Positions 1 through 9,527 of a stretch of 64,000 bases of DNA are shown piece after piece. The position numbers and the translations under genes were made by a program. The notes below the pieces were generated by a model. That model saw only the letters and a list, made by a program, of their open reading frames with translations, was not told where the DNA came from and searched no databases. This DNA is from an uncultured Tateyamaria sp. Its GTDB lineage: Bacteria > Pseudomonadota > Alphaproteobacteria > Rhodobacterales > Rhodobacteraceae. The DNA lies in contig NZ_CANNCF010000001.1 in the NCBI RefSeq assembly GCF_947503045.1, positions 372,001 through 436,000 of the forward strand, given 5' to 3'. Each line of letters starts with the position of its first letter. Within the stretch, counting starts at the first letter, position 1.

Positions 1-246
1 CTGATCTATGTCTCGCCCAAGTCCGGACGGGCCGTGTCCCGCGCCGGGGCCGGGACATGGGCGCAGCGGTTGTTACCGCTGCCGGATGCGCTGCGCGGTT
101 TTGGGGAGGCTCCGGATGTCGAAGTGGCGCAGGCGCTTGAGACCACGGGTTATTTTCTGACCAACCATCTCGCGCCTGATCTGGGCAACCGACCGCTGCC
201 TGACGCGCGGGCGCGCTTTGTCGACGCCTTCACTCGGACGCTGTAA
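1..246 (+). CDS. recO: DNA repair protein RecO, C-terminal end (partial)
   Basis: The reading frame is open from base 1 to a TAA stop, so the start lies outside the window. The last 81 residues include [12 protein letters not shown] and RLLPLP, which resemble the C-terminal part of alphaproteobacterial RecO. RecO mediates RecA loading in the RecFOR recombination-repair pathway. The end (FVDAFTRTL) overlaps the convergent META-domain gene by 17 bp. The zinc-binding and OB-fold parts are not visible, so the call rests on the C-terminal signature alone. Confidence 0.7.
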   Translation: MIYVSPKSGRAVSRAGAGTWAQRLLPLPDALRGFGEAPDVEVAQALETTGYFLTNHLAPDLGNRPLPDARARFVDAFTRTL

Positions 247-625
247 AAACCATCTCACCGCCCTCATCATTGGCCATGGTCATGTTGCCATCCTCGCCAA
301 GGATCACGCGGGTCATCGCGCTTAGGTTTTTTAAAAACGCACCCTCTGCCTCGAGGTCGGGGCAGGCCATTTTTGTGGCCGCCACCGGGCCGGATTCGAA
401 CCATGGATAGGGCAGATCATTGGTAAAGGTGAACCGGTTGCAGGGCGCCTGACCAGAGACCCGACCATCCTCACCAAAGACGAGGGTGGCCCGTGCAGGA
501 AATGGCGCGCCGTTTTGTTCGATGAGTGTCCAGGTGATGCCGGCTGCCCCATATCCAGCGACTGTTTCATCCTTTTGACACGCCGGGATCAGCCCAATCA
601 GGGCAGCCGCAAGCAGGCGCATCAC
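230..625 (-). CDS. META-domain lipoprotein (HslJ-like)
   Basis: This 131-residue protein begins with a short hydrophobic signal ending in a lipobox (LIPAC), so it is probably lipidated and exported. The rest reads like a single META domain: a W..I...G segment, then [15 protein letters not shown], a central MACPDLEAE and a C-terminal strand. This is the layout of HslJ/META proteins, whose molecular role is poorly defined (heat-shock or antibiotic tolerance in E. coli). It overlaps the stop of recO at one end and the TetR gene by 4 bp at the other, which suggests co-transcription with the regulator upstream. Confidence 0.75.
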   Translation of the reverse strand: MMRLLAAALIGLIPACQKDETVAGYGAAGITWTLIEQNGAPFPARATLVFGEDGRVSGQAPCNRFTFTNDLPYPWFESGPVAATKMACPDLEAEGAFLKNLSAMTRVILGEDGNMTMANDEGGEMVFTASE

Positions 626-1146
626 TTGAGCGCCATCACCAGATCAACCAGTGCGGCGAAGGCCACCAATGCGTCTCCGTCATCGTTGTCCATCTGCTTG
701 AGGCCGACCAGCGCGCCATAGGCGGCCTTGGCGAAATCCTCGTTGCTGACGCCGATGTCTTTCATCAACTTGACCAGCCGCTTGAGCCGTGCGGCGTCCA
801 CAGAATGGATGGTTTTGGCCACGGACTTGTCCGACTGCGCCCAGGCCCGCAGGGCGGGGCCAGCCTTGTCGCTTTGAACGCTTTGACCAAACCGAATCAT
901 CTTGTCGGTGTCGGAACCTTCAAGGGCCGCATCCTCGACGAGTTGAGCCATCGCGCGCTCTTTCCATTCCGCGAGCAGGGCGGCCTGAAAGGCGGGGACA
1001 TCCTTGAAGTGCCAGTAAAACGATCCTTTGGACGTTTTGAGATGGCGGGACAGGGGTTCGGCGCGCAGTGCCATGGGCCCTGTGGCGGTCAGTTGCGCGA
1101 GACCGGCTTCGATCCATGCGGCGGGGGAGAGAGGTGCTTTTGCCAT
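622..1146 (-). CDS. TetR family transcriptional regulator
   Basis: The N-terminal HTH is recognisable: LSPAAWIEAGLAQL, then LSRHLKTSKGSFYWHFKD at about residues 30-50, which is the classic TetR recognition-helix region. The remainder is a helical ligand domain of low conservation. I chose the ATG at 1144-1146 (MAKAPLSP, 174 residues) because the 30 residues available upstream do not look like TetR sequence. The gene overlaps the META lipoprotein gene by 4 bp, so the two are probably one transcript. Its ligand cannot be inferred. Confidence 0.8.
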   Translation of the reverse strand: MAKAPLSPAAWIEAGLAQLTATGPMALRAEPLSRHLKTSKGSFYWHFKDVPAFQAALLAEWKERAMAQLVEDAALEGSDTDKMIRFGQSVQSDKAGPALRAWAQSDKSVAKTIHSVDAARLKRLVKLMKDIGVSNEDFAKAAYGALVGLKQMDNDDGDALVAFAALVDLVMALK

Positions 1147-1326
1147 ATCCACGCGATACGTCCAAGTATGCTGCAGTGCAATACATAGCCGCACAACCGC
1201 AGATTTTGAGCGCATTGCCGCACACCCCTGACGCATGCCCGCCTATCCTGAGGGCGGAAAACAACCTGCGGGGTTGCATTTTCTGGCGGCCGACCTAGGC
1301 ACCCGGTGGGACGCGTATGTCGGGGG

Positions 1327-1923
1327 TCAGGGGCTGAATTCCGACCAGACCGCCAGCCCGACGACCAGCAGCATTGATCCAGCCATGGCATAGTTGATCC
1401 GCCGTTGCCGATCTGGCGCCAGATCAAGCGCCTTGAGCCGCACCCCGAACCAGACCCATACCACGTGGATCGGCACCCAGATGGCGTTCACAATCAGCAG
1501 TTTCCAGATCGCTTCGGCCACCAGAGCGTCAGGCATCAGGGCAAATCCGGAAAACAGGGCCGTGTTGACCGCATAGGCCTTTGGGTTGATCGGTTGCAGC
1601 AGGATACCAGCCAGGACTCCGGGTTCTCTGTCGGCCCGAATGAAAGCGAGGTTCGAACCTGCGAGCGCAATGCGCAGCGCGAGGTAGAGCAGATAGGCTG
1701 TGGACAACCCAAACAGGAAGGTGCGCACCAGCGGGTCGGCCAGAACCAGCGCGGCAAGCCCGGACACAACGGCCAGAATGACGAGATTATTGCCGATGAA
1801 CAGACCGAGCACGTAGCGCAGGCCCGACCGCATGCCATAGGCCGCACCGACCCCCGCTGCGGAAAGAACGCCGGGGCCGGGAGTTATGATGAGGAAAAAG
1901 ACGGCTGCGGCGAAAGTGAGCAT
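1327..1923 (-). CDS. LysE family amino acid exporter
   Basis: The 198-residue protein is strongly hydrophobic with about six membrane segments. It starts with FFLIITPGPGVLSAAGVGAA, the conserved N-terminal motif of the LysE/RhtB family. Such proteins export amino acids or small amines from the cytoplasm. The substrate cannot be told from sequence. It lies downstream of the Mcd gene on the same strand, separated by 127 bp that contain an 18-bp perfect palindrome, so it may have its own promoter. Confidence 0.85.
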   Translation of the reverse strand: MLTFAAAVFFLIITPGPGVLSAAGVGAAYGMRSGLRYVLGLFIGNNLVILAVVSGLAALVLADPLVRTFLFGLSTAYLLYLALRIALAGSNLAFIRADREPGVLAGILLQPINPKAYAVNTALFSGFALMPDALVAEAIWKLLIVNAIWVPIHVVWVWFGVRLKALDLAPDRQRRINYAMAGSMLLVVGLAVWSEFSP

Positions 1924-1971
1924 GACGCCACTTTGGAGGTTTTGGGCCGCGCGTCAATCAATGCGGGGGCG

Positions 1972-1989
1972 GAAACTCAATTGAGTTTC
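1972..1989. promoter_or_regulatory. 18-bp perfect palindrome upstream of lysE-like gene
   Basis: GAAACTCAATTGAGTTTC is a perfect inverted repeat located 49 bp before the start of the LysE gene. It has no T-tract, so it is not a typical terminator for the upstream Mcd gene. The position fits an operator for a dimeric regulator; this is an inference. Confidence 0.4.
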
Positions 1990-2050
1990 TGTTACGTTAT
2001 CCGGTTTCGGAAAACGGGTCAGCCTGTTTGATCCGCGCATGCAGTTCGTT

Positions 2051-3739
2051 TCAGCCGAGCAATCGACGCGCAATAACCTGTGCCTGAATTTCCGCTGCGC
2101 CCTCAAAGATGTTGAGGATGCGGGCGTCACACAGCACGCGGGAAATCTTGTATTCCAGCGCAAAGCCGTTACCGCCATGGATCTGCAACCCATTGTCCGC
2201 CGCTGCCCAGGCCACACGGGCGCCGAGCAGCTTGGCCATTCCGGCCTCGACATCACAACGCCGCCCCTCGTCTTTCTCAAAGGCCGAGAAATAGGTGAGC
2301 TGACGCGCCACCATGATCTCGACTGCCATCATCGCCAGTTTGTTGGCCACGCGCGGGAAGGCGATCAGCGATTTGCCGAATTGCTTGCGGTCCTGCGCAT
2401 ATTGCATCGAGATATCGAGCGCGGATTGCGCAACACCAATGGCACGGGCCGCGGTCTGGATGCGGGCGGATTCAAAGGTCTCCATCAGTTGTTTGAAACC
2501 CTTGCCTTCTTCGCCGCCCAAGAGGTTCTCGCCCTTGACCGCAAAGCCATCAAAGGCCAGCTCGTATTCTTTCATGCCGCGATAGCCCAACACCTCGATC
2601 TCGCCACCCGTCATGCCCTCGGTCGGGAAGGGGTTGGCGTCATCGCCGGGCGTCTTTTCGGCGAGGAACATCGACAGACCCTTGTAGTCGGTCGTCTCGG
2701 AATCCGTGCGGGCCAGAAGCGTCATCACATGGGTGCGTGCGGCGTGGGTGATCCATGTCTTGTTGCCGGTGATGGTATAGTCGCCGCTTTCGGTCTTGGC
2801 GGCGCGCGTGCGCAGCGACCCGAGATCGGAGCCGGTGTTTGGTTCGGTGAACACAGCTGTGGGCAGGGTTTCGGCGCTTGCAAGCCGGGGCAGCCACTTG
2901 GCCTTTTGTTCATCCGTGCCGCCTGCGATGATCAACTCGGCCGCAATCTCGCTGCGGGTGCCAAGGCTGCCGACGCCGATATATCCGCGTGACAGTTCTT
3001 CGCTCACCACACACATGGAGGCTTTGGACAGGCCAAAGCCGCCGAATTCCTCGGGGATGGTGAGGCCAAAGACGCCCATCTCGGCCAGTTCCTCGATGAC
3101 CTCCATCGGAATCAATTCGTCATTGAGGTGCCAGTCATGGGCAAAGGGCTCGACCTTTTCGACCGCGTAGCGGCGGAACTGTTCGCGGATCATCTCAAGC
3201 TCTTCGTCGAGCCCGCTGGCGCCCACAGTGATTTCGGCGCTGCGTTCCTGCATCAGTTCAACCAGACGCACACGGGCGGCTTGGGTGTTGCCGCCTTGGG
3301 TCAGGGCCATCACAGCCGGGTCCATCATTCCGCGCATGTCATCCTGGGACAGGCCCATGTCCTGCAGGCGCAGCACTTCGCCCTGATTCATCTGGATGCC
3401 GCCATAGATCTGCCAGAGGTATTCACCAAAGGCGATCTGCAGGATCAGCGCCTCGACTTCACCGAATCGAGATTGGGATTCGAGGTCGCTTGCCCATTTG
3501 TGCATCTGCCGCAACGACTGGGCATATGTGGCAAGCCACGCAAGGCCATGTGCGGCGGTCTGGTGCTCTTCGACCAGGGCAGAGGACACGCGACCATCCA
3601 CGCTGAGCGCATCGCGCAGGCGGGTGCGGGCAAGCTCTGTGATTGCGTCGACAGGGGCGATTGCGGCCCCGGTCAATGCCAGCAAATCATCCAGCAAAAC
3701 GGGGGCTGCGGTGCTCATGTCCTGTCCATCATGTGCCAT
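2051..3739 (-). CDS. mcd: Acyl-CoA dehydrogenase, probably (2S)-methylsuccinyl-CoA dehydrogenase
   Basis: The protein has 562 residues, about 170 more at the N-terminus than a standard acyl-CoA dehydrogenase. The dehydrogenase core shows TEPNTGSDLGS, GNKTWITHA, RKQFGKSL and QIHGGNGF near the end. This long architecture is characteristic of Mcd, the FAD enzyme that oxidises methylsuccinyl-CoA to mesaconyl-CoA in the ethylmalonyl-CoA pathway of acetyl-CoA assimilation. I chose the ATG at 3737-3739 because GAGGAG lies 7 bp upstream; MSTAAP 21 bp further in is an alternative. The other pathway genes (ccr, ecm) are not in the window, but an EtfAB pair that could accept its electrons is. Confidence 0.75.
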   Translation of the reverse strand: MAHDGQDMSTAAPVLLDDLLALTGAAIAPVDAITELARTRLRDALSVDGRVSSALVEEHQTAAHGLAWLATYAQSLRQMHKWASDLESQSRFGEVEALILQIAFGEYLWQIYGGIQMNQGEVLRLQDMGLSQDDMRGMMDPAVMALTQGGNTQAARVRLVELMQERSAEITVGASGLDEELEMIREQFRRYAVEKVEPFAHDWHLNDELIPMEVIEELAEMGVFGLTIPEEFGGFGLSKASMCVVSEELSRGYIGVGSLGTRSEIAAELIIAGGTDEQKAKWLPRLASAETLPTAVFTEPNTGSDLGSLRTRAAKTESGDYTITGNKTWITHAARTHVMTLLARTDSETTDYKGLSMFLAEKTPGDDANPFPTEGMTGGEIEVLGYRGMKEYELAFDGFAVKGENLLGGEEGKGFKQLMETFESARIQTAARAIGVAQSALDISMQYAQDRKQFGKSLIAFPRVANKLAMMAVEIMVARQLTYFSAFEKDEGRRCDVEAGMAKLLGARVAWAAADNGLQIHGGNGFALEYKISRVLCDARILNIFEGAAEIQAQVIARRLLG

Positions 3740-3883
3740 GGTTTGGCTCCTCATCTCGGGTTGGCGCTCTCGTATCTACTTTGCAGGTGCAGCGCAACAA
3801 ATATTCATTTGGGTGCGTCTATTTGTTCTATTATTTCGCGCAGTTCTTTTGCAGACCCGCGCCGACAGGCGTAAGAGGGCGGA

Positions 3884-4651
3884 ATGGAAATGTTTTTTGA
3901 CCTTCTCTCTCCGCAGCTTTGGTTGATTGCGCTCAGTATCGCGGTGCTTGGGGGAGTCGTCAAAGGCGTGGTGGGATTCGCGATGCCAATGGTGGTGATT
4001 TCCGGCCTGTCCTCGATCATGGAACCGGAAATCGCGCTGGCCGGGCTGATCCTTCCAACGCTGGTTGCCAACGGTACGCAAGCGCTGGGGCAGGGAATCG
4101 CACCCGCCTGGGCATCCGCGAGGCGATTCTGGGTCTATCTGACAGTCGGCGGGGTGGTGCTGGTCGCAAGTGCGCAACTGGTCCGGGTGTTGCCGATCAG
4201 CGTGTTGCTTGGCCTGATCGGTGTGCCCGTTGTGCTGTTTGCGCTGCTGCAACTGGCTGGCTGGCAGCTGGCACTGGCCCGCCAACGCAAGGATGTCGAG
4301 GCCGGGATCGGGGCCTTTGCCGGATTCCTCGGTGGTATTTCGGGCATCTGGGGGCCGCCCACCGTGCTTTATCTGACCGCGCTCAATACCGAAAAAGCCG
4401 AACAGATGCGCGTGCAGGGTGTCATCTATGGGCTCGGCGCGATTGCACTTGTTGGCGCGCATATCGGGTCGGGTGTTTTGCGGGCAGAAACACTTCCGCT
4501 CAGCCTTGCGCTGATCGCGCCAGCCCTTCTGGGCCAATGGCTGGGCGGGAAAGTGTTGGACCGGATTGATCAGGTGGTCTTCAAGAAGGCCACGTTGTTC
4601 ATCCTGCTTGTTGTCGGGCTGAACCTGATCCGGCGATCACTGGTGGCTTAG
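3884..4651 (+). CDS. TSUP family sulfite exporter TauE/SafE-type permease
   Basis: This is a 255-residue polytopic membrane protein with about eight hydrophobic segments. It shows the two-fold repeat typical of TauE/SafE (TSUP) permeases: GGVVKGVVGFAMPM near the N-terminus and GFLGGISGIWGPP in the middle. Family members move sulfite, sulfoacetate or other small organic anions, but the substrate here is unknown. The gene diverges from mcd and overlaps the convergent XRE regulator gene by 4 bp. GAGGGCGG upstream supports the ATG at 3884. Confidence 0.85.
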   Translation: MEMFFDLLSPQLWLIALSIAVLGGVVKGVVGFAMPMVVISGLSSIMEPEIALAGLILPTLVANGTQALGQGIAPAWASARRFWVYLTVGGVVLVASAQLVRVLPISVLLGLIGVPVVLFALLQLAGWQLALARQRKDVEAGIGAFAGFLGGISGIWGPPTVLYLTALNTEKAEQMRVQGVIYGLGAIALVGAHIGSGVLRAETLPLSLALIAPALLGQWLGGKVLDRIDQVVFKKATLFILLVVGLNLIRRSLVA

Positions 4652-5007
4652 GACGCCCGGCGCGCGACGGTCAGGCCAGAGACGTCTTCGATGAAGGTCA
4701 CGATCCGTGTCTTGATCTTTTCGTCCTCGATGGCGGCCAGTGCATTGACGATATCAAGGCTGTTGTCACGCTCGACGGCCGCTTCGGGTTCGGCGATGCC
4801 TTCGAAGAAGTACGATGTGGGCACGTCGAGGATGCGCGACAGTTCAAACAGACGGCTGGCGGCGATGCGATTCGAGCCGATTTCGTATTTTTGGATTTGC
4901 TGGAACGACAGGTTGAGACGCTTGGCAACATCCGTTTGCGACATACGGCGCAACGTGCGGATTTGCTTCAGGCGTTTTCCAACGTGGACATCTACAGGAT
5001 GGGACAT
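4648..5007 (-). CDS. XRE family helix-turn-helix regulator
   Basis: This 119-residue protein begins MSHPVDVHVGKRLKQIRTL and has a Cro/CI-type HTH at about residues 10-64: RRMSQTDVAKRLNLSFQQIQ followed by KYEIGSNRIAASRLFELSRI. The C-terminal half has no ligand domain I recognise. I chose the ATG at 5005-5007 because the HTH begins close behind it and AGAGGT lies upstream; the frame extends 20 residues further without family-like sequence. Many Rhodobacteraceae carry such small XRE proteins. Its targets are unknown, but it is divergent from the LysR-like gene at 5163 across an AT-rich 155-bp interval, so it may act there. Confidence 0.8.
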   Translation of the reverse strand: MSHPVDVHVGKRLKQIRTLRRMSQTDVAKRLNLSFQQIQKYEIGSNRIAASRLFELSRILDVPTSYFFEGIAEPEAAVERDNSLDIVNALAAIEDEKIKTRIVTFIEDVSGLTVARRAS

Positions 5008-5162
5008 GAACTGGTTACCTCTGGTTGTTTCTCCCAAAGTGATCCGCGATCCGCGAATTCGGTTCAATTGAGTAGATTTTTACATATACTACACGTCAAT
5101 GTTGCATTATTGTATGATTTGTTTAACCGTGACGTATTATTTATCATCCATAGAACGGCAAA

Positions 5163-6074
5163 ATGTCCGAATCGAAAGACAGTCTTGAAACTCTGAATCA
5201 GCCTCTCTTGTTCGAGATGATACGCTCATTCACGACTTTGGCGGAAACGCTGAATTTGTCCCATGCTGTCGCCGAACTCAACAGCACCCGCCAGACCGTC
5301 CGCCGCCACATTGCGCAACTGGAGGCTGTAAAGGGCGAACCGCTGTTCACATTGGAAAGCCGCCAGTACCACCTGACCGAAGCAGGGCGTCTTGCATTAC
5401 CCGAGGCGCGGGATTTGCTGGCACGGGGGCGGTCATGGCTGCTCGGTCAGATCAGCCACCGCAACGGGTTGGAACATGTGCATGCCGAGCTGCCCGAGGG
5501 GCGCTGTTTCTGGATGCAGCAACGGCCCATGGGTGATTTGTGGGCGTTGGAGCGACCCCTTCTCAAGGCCGCGTTCCGCGCCTGGGCCTTGTCAGACGGA
5601 GAGCTGGAGTCCGAAATCATGCAGGAGGTACGCCCCTTTTTCATGGTCTACCGTGATTCGCCAAACGGCTGGATTTGCATCGAAATCGGGGATCAGTCTT
5701 CTTATGTGACCTGGTCGGGCTGGGTGGCCGCCCGCTCCAGCCTCGGCCGCAACATGAATGTTTTGCCCGGTGGAGACGATTTCGCGCACCTTATGATCTC
5801 GCCGTTTGAGGATGCCGCAACCCACGAGAACACCCGCCTTGATCACATCTATACCCAGCTCAAGCGGGAAGATGACGGACCATATCTGCCAATTTATTAT
5901 CAGCGTCTCTTGCTGCCGGGCCGTTTCCCCGATGGCACGTTCGCCCTGATATCCGTCGTGGACCGGCACCATGACGTGGAAATCATCGGCCTCGATCCGA
6001 ACGACCGGCCCCGTATGCCAGACGACGCGATCATGAAAGAAATCTCAATTTTACCAAAATTCGACTACAAATAG
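5163..6074 (+). CDS. LysR-type HTH protein with non-canonical C-terminal domain
   Basis: The 303-residue protein has an N-terminal winged HTH of LysR type: FEMIRSFTTLAETLNLSHAV followed by STRQTVRRHIAQLEAVKGE, then LFTLESRQYHLTEAGRLALP, covering about residues 15-80. The remaining 220 residues do not look like the usual LysR periplasmic-binding-like effector domain. They are rich in Trp and aromatics (WMQQRPMGDLWALERP, FFMVYRDSPNGWICIEIGD, YVTWSGWVAARSSLGRN) and may be a different sensor domain. The next gene, an unknown protein with GNAT-like features, follows after 47 bp on the same strand. I cannot name the effector. Confidence 0.6.
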   Translation: MSESKDSLETLNQPLLFEMIRSFTTLAETLNLSHAVAELNSTRQTVRRHIAQLEAVKGEPLFTLESRQYHLTEAGRLALPEARDLLARGRSWLLGQISHRNGLEHVHAELPEGRCFWMQQRPMGDLWALERPLLKAAFRAWALSDGELESEIMQEVRPFFMVYRDSPNGWICIEIGDQSSYVTWSGWVAARSSLGRNMNVLPGGDDFAHLMISPFEDAATHENTRLDHIYTQLKREDDGPYLPIYYQRLLLPGRFPDGTFALISVVDRHHDVEIIGLDPNDRPRMPDDAIMKEISILPKFDYK

Positions 6075-6121
6075 AAATTCTGATTTATAGTTATCTCTGT
6101 AGGTTGCCACGGAGATTAACC

Positions 6122-6832
6122 ATGACGTTCCAATACAATTCAAAGGCCCACTTCCTCTATGCGGCCAGTCACAACGAGCTGCAGAGCATGGGCGTGACAA
6201 TCACGAGCGGGTCCGACTTCGAGGAATATCGTGAGTTGCTTGCAACAGCGCGCCCGGATCACGCCTTGGGCGAGCCGTTTGAGCCGGCAAGGTACGAGCT
6301 GACCGAGCAAAACGCGATTTGGATGGTGGGCCGCAACGAGGCTGGCGAGATCATTCATACCCAGGCGATGAAGACGTTGCCGACCCTGCATCTGAGCCTT
6401 GCCGAATATCTTTCGCGCAACCTACGCGAGTTTGAGCCATCGGGCATGGACATCGATTATGGCCGGACAGTCTATCGCGCGGGCCCTGGTGCCAGGCGTA
6501 TGAAAGGCACCATCGTCTATCACGGTGAATTCTGGGTTGGAGGCTCGCCACGGCGCGGTGCGCTGCTGTCTCCTGCGCTTGGGAAACATGCATTCCTGAC
6601 CGCTCTGGATCACTGGCGCCCGGATTTCACCTTTGGCTTCATTGCCAAAAGCCTCGCGTTCAAGGGCTTTTCCGCGCGGTTCGGGTTCATGCACAACGAA
6701 CCGGATGCGATCAACTACGTGCTGAAAAACTCAGAAGACACCTTCGCGGGCACCATGGGCTATATGTCGAGCGAGGACCTGCACTACGCCCTTGACCTGC
6801 CCTATGCCGAGCAGATCGCAAGTGCTGCGTAA
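6122..6832 (+). CDS. Conserved unknown protein, possibly GNAT-fold
   Basis: I do not recognise this 236-residue protein. It is soluble, with no signal peptide. The segment WMVGRNEAGEIIHTQAMKTL looks like the central strands of an N-acetyltransferase fold, and GMDIDYGRTVYRAGPGARRM with KSLAFKGFSARFGFMHNEP could form the rest, but no clear acetyl-CoA loop is visible. The ATG at 6122 is preceded by GGAG at 7 bp and is preferred over an upstream in-frame codon at 6104. It follows the LysR-like gene by 47 bp on the same strand, so the two may form an operon or a regulator-target pair. A distant relationship to LuxI-like synthases is conceivable but unproven. Confidence 0.5.
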   Translation: MTFQYNSKAHFLYAASHNELQSMGVTITSGSDFEEYRELLATARPDHALGEPFEPARYELTEQNAIWMVGRNEAGEIIHTQAMKTLPTLHLSLAEYLSRNLREFEPSGMDIDYGRTVYRAGPGARRMKGTIVYHGEFWVGGSPRRGALLSPALGKHAFLTALDHWRPDFTFGFIAKSLAFKGFSARFGFMHNEPDAINYVLKNSEDTFAGTMGYMSSEDLHYALDLPYAEQIASAA

Positions 6833-6848
6833 GTACCGGTAAAAGTGG

Positions 6849-8447
6849 TCAGCCGATGGCGGCCGCTTTTACGTCTTCGTCGATGTGGGGCAGATACTGT
6901 TCGAAGTTGTTCGAGAACATGTCGACAAGTTTGGCCGCCTGCCGGTCATAGGCCTCGACATCATCCCAGGTCCGGCGTGGATCAAGCAGGATGTCAGCCA
7001 CGCCAGGCACGGACACAGGAACGTCAAAGCCAAAGTTGGGATCCTTGCGGAATTCTCCGGCCGCAAGTGTCCCGTCAAGGGCTGCAGTCAACAGGGCGCG
7101 GGTGGCGCGGATCGGCATCCGACTGCCCGTCCCATAGGCCCCGCCGGTCCACCCCGTATTGACCAACCAGCACGAGGCGCCATGTTTGGCGATCTTGTCC
7201 TGTAGCAGCTTGCCATACTCTTCGGGACGGCGTGGCATGAAGGGCGCACCAAAGCAGGTCGAGAATGTTGGCTGGGGTTCCGTCACGCCGCGCTCTGTGC
7301 CCGCCACCTTGGCGGTGAACCCGGACAGGAAGTGATACATCGCCTGCGCCGGTGACAGCCGTGCGATGGGTGGCAGCACGCCAAAGGCATCGCAGGTCAG
7401 CATGATGATATTCTTGGGATGTCCCCCAAGGGCCGAAGCCGACGCGTTCGAGATATAGTGCAGCGGATAGGCGCAGCGCATATTGGCCGTCAGGCTGTCA
7501 TCGTCGAAATCGAGGTCCTTGGTGTCGGGATCAAAGACCATGTTTTCAATCACAGTGCCGAATTTCTCGGTCGTGGCATAGATCTCGGGCTCCGCCTCGC
7601 GGCTGAGGTTGATTGTCTTGGCATAGCAGCCGCCCTCGAAATTGAACGTCCCGCGGTCAGACCAGCCATGTTCGTCATCCCCGATCAGGGTCCGGCCCGG
7701 ATCGGCCGACAGCGTGGTCTTGCCGGTGCCCGACAGGCCAAAGAAAACAGCCGTGTCCACAGGGTTGCCATGGGCATGGTTGGCCGAACAGTGCATCGGC
7801 ATCACGCCGCGTTCGGGCAGCAGGTAGTTCAACAGGGTAAAGACCGATTTCTTGTTTTCGCCTGCATATTCGGTGCCGCCAATCAGGATCACCTTGCGGT
7901 CAAAGTTCATCGCGATCACGGTTTCGGACCGGCAATTGTGCCGCGCCGGGTCGGCCTGGAAAGACGGGCAGTTGATGACGGTGAAATCGGCGATGAAATC
8001 CGCGATGTCTTCGGCATCCGGGCGGCGCAGCAGATGGCGGATGAACAGGCCATGCCACGCCATTTCCGTGATCATGCGCACATTGATCGCATAGCTCGGG
8101 TCGGCCCCGCCCACGAGGTCCTGCACGAAATAGTCGCGCCCCTTCATGTGGGCCAGCATGTCCTCATAGAGTGTGTCGAACCCTTCGGGCGACATGGAGG
8201 CGTTGTTTTCCCACCAGATGTGATCAGCGACACTTGGCGTGTTCACCACATGCTTGTCCTGGGGCGAGCGGCCCGTGAACTTGCCGGTGGTCACGAGAAA
8301 CGTGCCACCCTTGCCCAATGTGCCTTCGCCCCGCTCGAGGGCGCGTTCGATCAGGGCTGGTTCGATCAGGTTGTAATAGACATTGCCCAGACCGGTGAAT
8401 CCTTGATCATCGAGGCGAAAGTTCGGGTTGACCCGTCCAAATGTCAT
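6849..8447 (-). CDS. pckA: Phosphoenolpyruvate carboxykinase (ATP)
   Basis: The 532-residue protein matches ATP-type PEPCK along its length. It catalyses oxaloacetate + ATP to PEP + CO2 + ADP, the first step of gluconeogenesis. Visible motifs are the kinase-1 loop [16 protein letters not shown], the metal/nucleotide segment [13 protein letters not shown], and the substrate-site RSPQDKHVV and FSGRLP-equivalent regions. The start is preceded by CAGGAG. It is divergent from chvI across 342 bp. In Rhizobiales pckA is commonly adjacent to chvI/chvG and belongs to the ChvI regulon, so coupled control here is plausible. Confidence 0.97.
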   Translation of the reverse strand: MTFGRVNPNFRLDDQGFTGLGNVYYNLIEPALIERALERGEGTLGKGGTFLVTTGKFTGRSPQDKHVVNTPSVADHIWWENNASMSPEGFDTLYEDMLAHMKGRDYFVQDLVGGADPSYAINVRMITEMAWHGLFIRHLLRRPDAEDIADFIADFTVINCPSFQADPARHNCRSETVIAMNFDRKVILIGGTEYAGENKKSVFTLLNYLLPERGVMPMHCSANHAHGNPVDTAVFFGLSGTGKTTLSADPGRTLIGDDEHGWSDRGTFNFEGGCYAKTINLSREAEPEIYATTEKFGTVIENMVFDPDTKDLDFDDDSLTANMRCAYPLHYISNASASALGGHPKNIIMLTCDAFGVLPPIARLSPAQAMYHFLSGFTAKVAGTERGVTEPQPTFSTCFGAPFMPRRPEEYGKLLQDKIAKHGASCWLVNTGWTGGAYGTGSRMPIRATRALLTAALDGTLAAGEFRKDPNFGFDVPVSVPGVADILLDPRRTWDDVEAYDRQAAKLVDMFSNNFEQYLPHIDEDVKAAAIG

Positions 8448-8789
8448 GTGAGTGCTCCTGCTGCCGCGCTGTGGCGTTTCTGGTCAGAGGGTGGCCAATG
8501 GCCCGACGCGACGACGCCGCATCGTTGGGCGGTGATAACATGCGGATTCCAAAGGTGAACAGCCAACCGGCACAGGTTAGCGCCATCATCCGGGACGGTT
8601 GCGCAAACAATGCCGTCCGCCACCGGACTTGGGCGGGAATGTGCGGCAATTTAGCCATTCCTAACCATTTTCTGGCGACAGTGTGGGGGCATTCGGCATG
8701 TGATTCGCAGTTATTGATTGATTCGAAAGGCCAAAACCGGAACAATGGCGGAAAATAACTAAAAAACGAGCAGCACAAGGAAACGGGCA
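8448..8789. other. pckA-chvI divergent intergenic region
   Basis: This 342-bp interval lies between the divergent pckA and chvI genes and has no convincing ORF or RNA. The chvI-proximal third is AT-rich and should hold its promoter. ACAAGGAAA at about 8775-8783 is the likely ribosome binding region for chvI. I see no clear operator that I could assign to a named regulator. Confidence 0.5.
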
Positions 8790-9491
8790 ATGTCAAAAAT
8801 TGCATTAGTGGACGACGACAGGAACATCCTGACGTCGGTATCCATGACGCTTGAAGCCGAAGGGTTTGAGGTAGAGACTTATAACGACGGGCAGGCCGCA
8901 CTCGATGCGTTCAACAAGCGTCTGCCGGATATGGCGGTGCTTGATATCAAGATGCCGCGCATGGACGGAATGGACCTGTTGCAGCGTCTGCGTCAGAAAA
9001 CGACGATGCCGGTGATCTTCCTGACCTCCAAGGATGACGAGATCGACGAGGTCCTTGGCCTGCGCATGGGCGCCGATGATTACGTGAAAAAGCCGTTTTC
9101 GCAGCGCCTGCTGGTCGAACGCATTCGCGCCTTGCTGCGCCGCCAGGATGCGGTGGCCTCGGATGAGGTCGGCACAACCGAAGAAACCAAGGTGATGGAG
9201 CGCGGTGATCTGCGCATGGATCCGCTGCGTCACGCCGTGTCCTGGAAGGGCAAGGATGTGTCGCTGACCGTGACCGAATTCCTGCTGTTGCAGGCCCTTG
9301 CACAGCGTCCCGGTTTCGTGAAATCCCGCGACCAGCTGATGGACGTGGCCTATGATGATCAGGTCTATGTCGACGATCGCACAATCGACAGTCACATCAA
9401 ACGTCTGCGCAAGAAGATGCGCAGTGCGGACGATGATTTTTCCGCGATTGAGACGCTCTATGGCATCGGCTATCGTTACAACGAAGAATAA
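8790..9491 (+). CDS. chvI: DNA-binding response regulator ChvI
   Basis: This is an OmpR/PhoB-type response regulator of 233 residues. The receiver domain spans about residues 1-120, with the acidic pocket DDD at 8-10, phospho-acceptor Asp52 in VLDIKMP, the Thr/Ser switch (FLTSKDD) and Lys in VKKPF. The winged-helix effector domain is C-terminal and ends in [16 protein letters not shown]. ChvI with ChvG (ExoS) controls envelope, acid-stress and central metabolic genes in alphaproteobacteria. The sensor kinase gene follows after 36 bp, and pckA is divergent upstream. Confidence 0.95.
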   Translation: MSKIALVDDDRNILTSVSMTLEAEGFEVETYNDGQAALDAFNKRLPDMAVLDIKMPRMDGMDLLQRLRQKTTMPVIFLTSKDDEIDEVLGLRMGADDYVKKPFSQRLLVERIRALLRRQDAVASDEVGTTEETKVMERGDLRMDPLRHAVSWKGKDVSLTVTEFLLLQALAQRPGFVKSRDQLMDVAYDDQVYVDDRTIDSHIKRLRKKMRSADDDFSAIETLYGIGYRYNEE

Positions 9492-9527
9492 AAGACGCCA
9501 GAACTGGCATTGGCCGAGGGGACAATC

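Noticed and set aside
9510-9527. TTG start for chvG
   Set aside because: GAGGGG is well placed for the GTG at 9528, not for the TTG that it follows.
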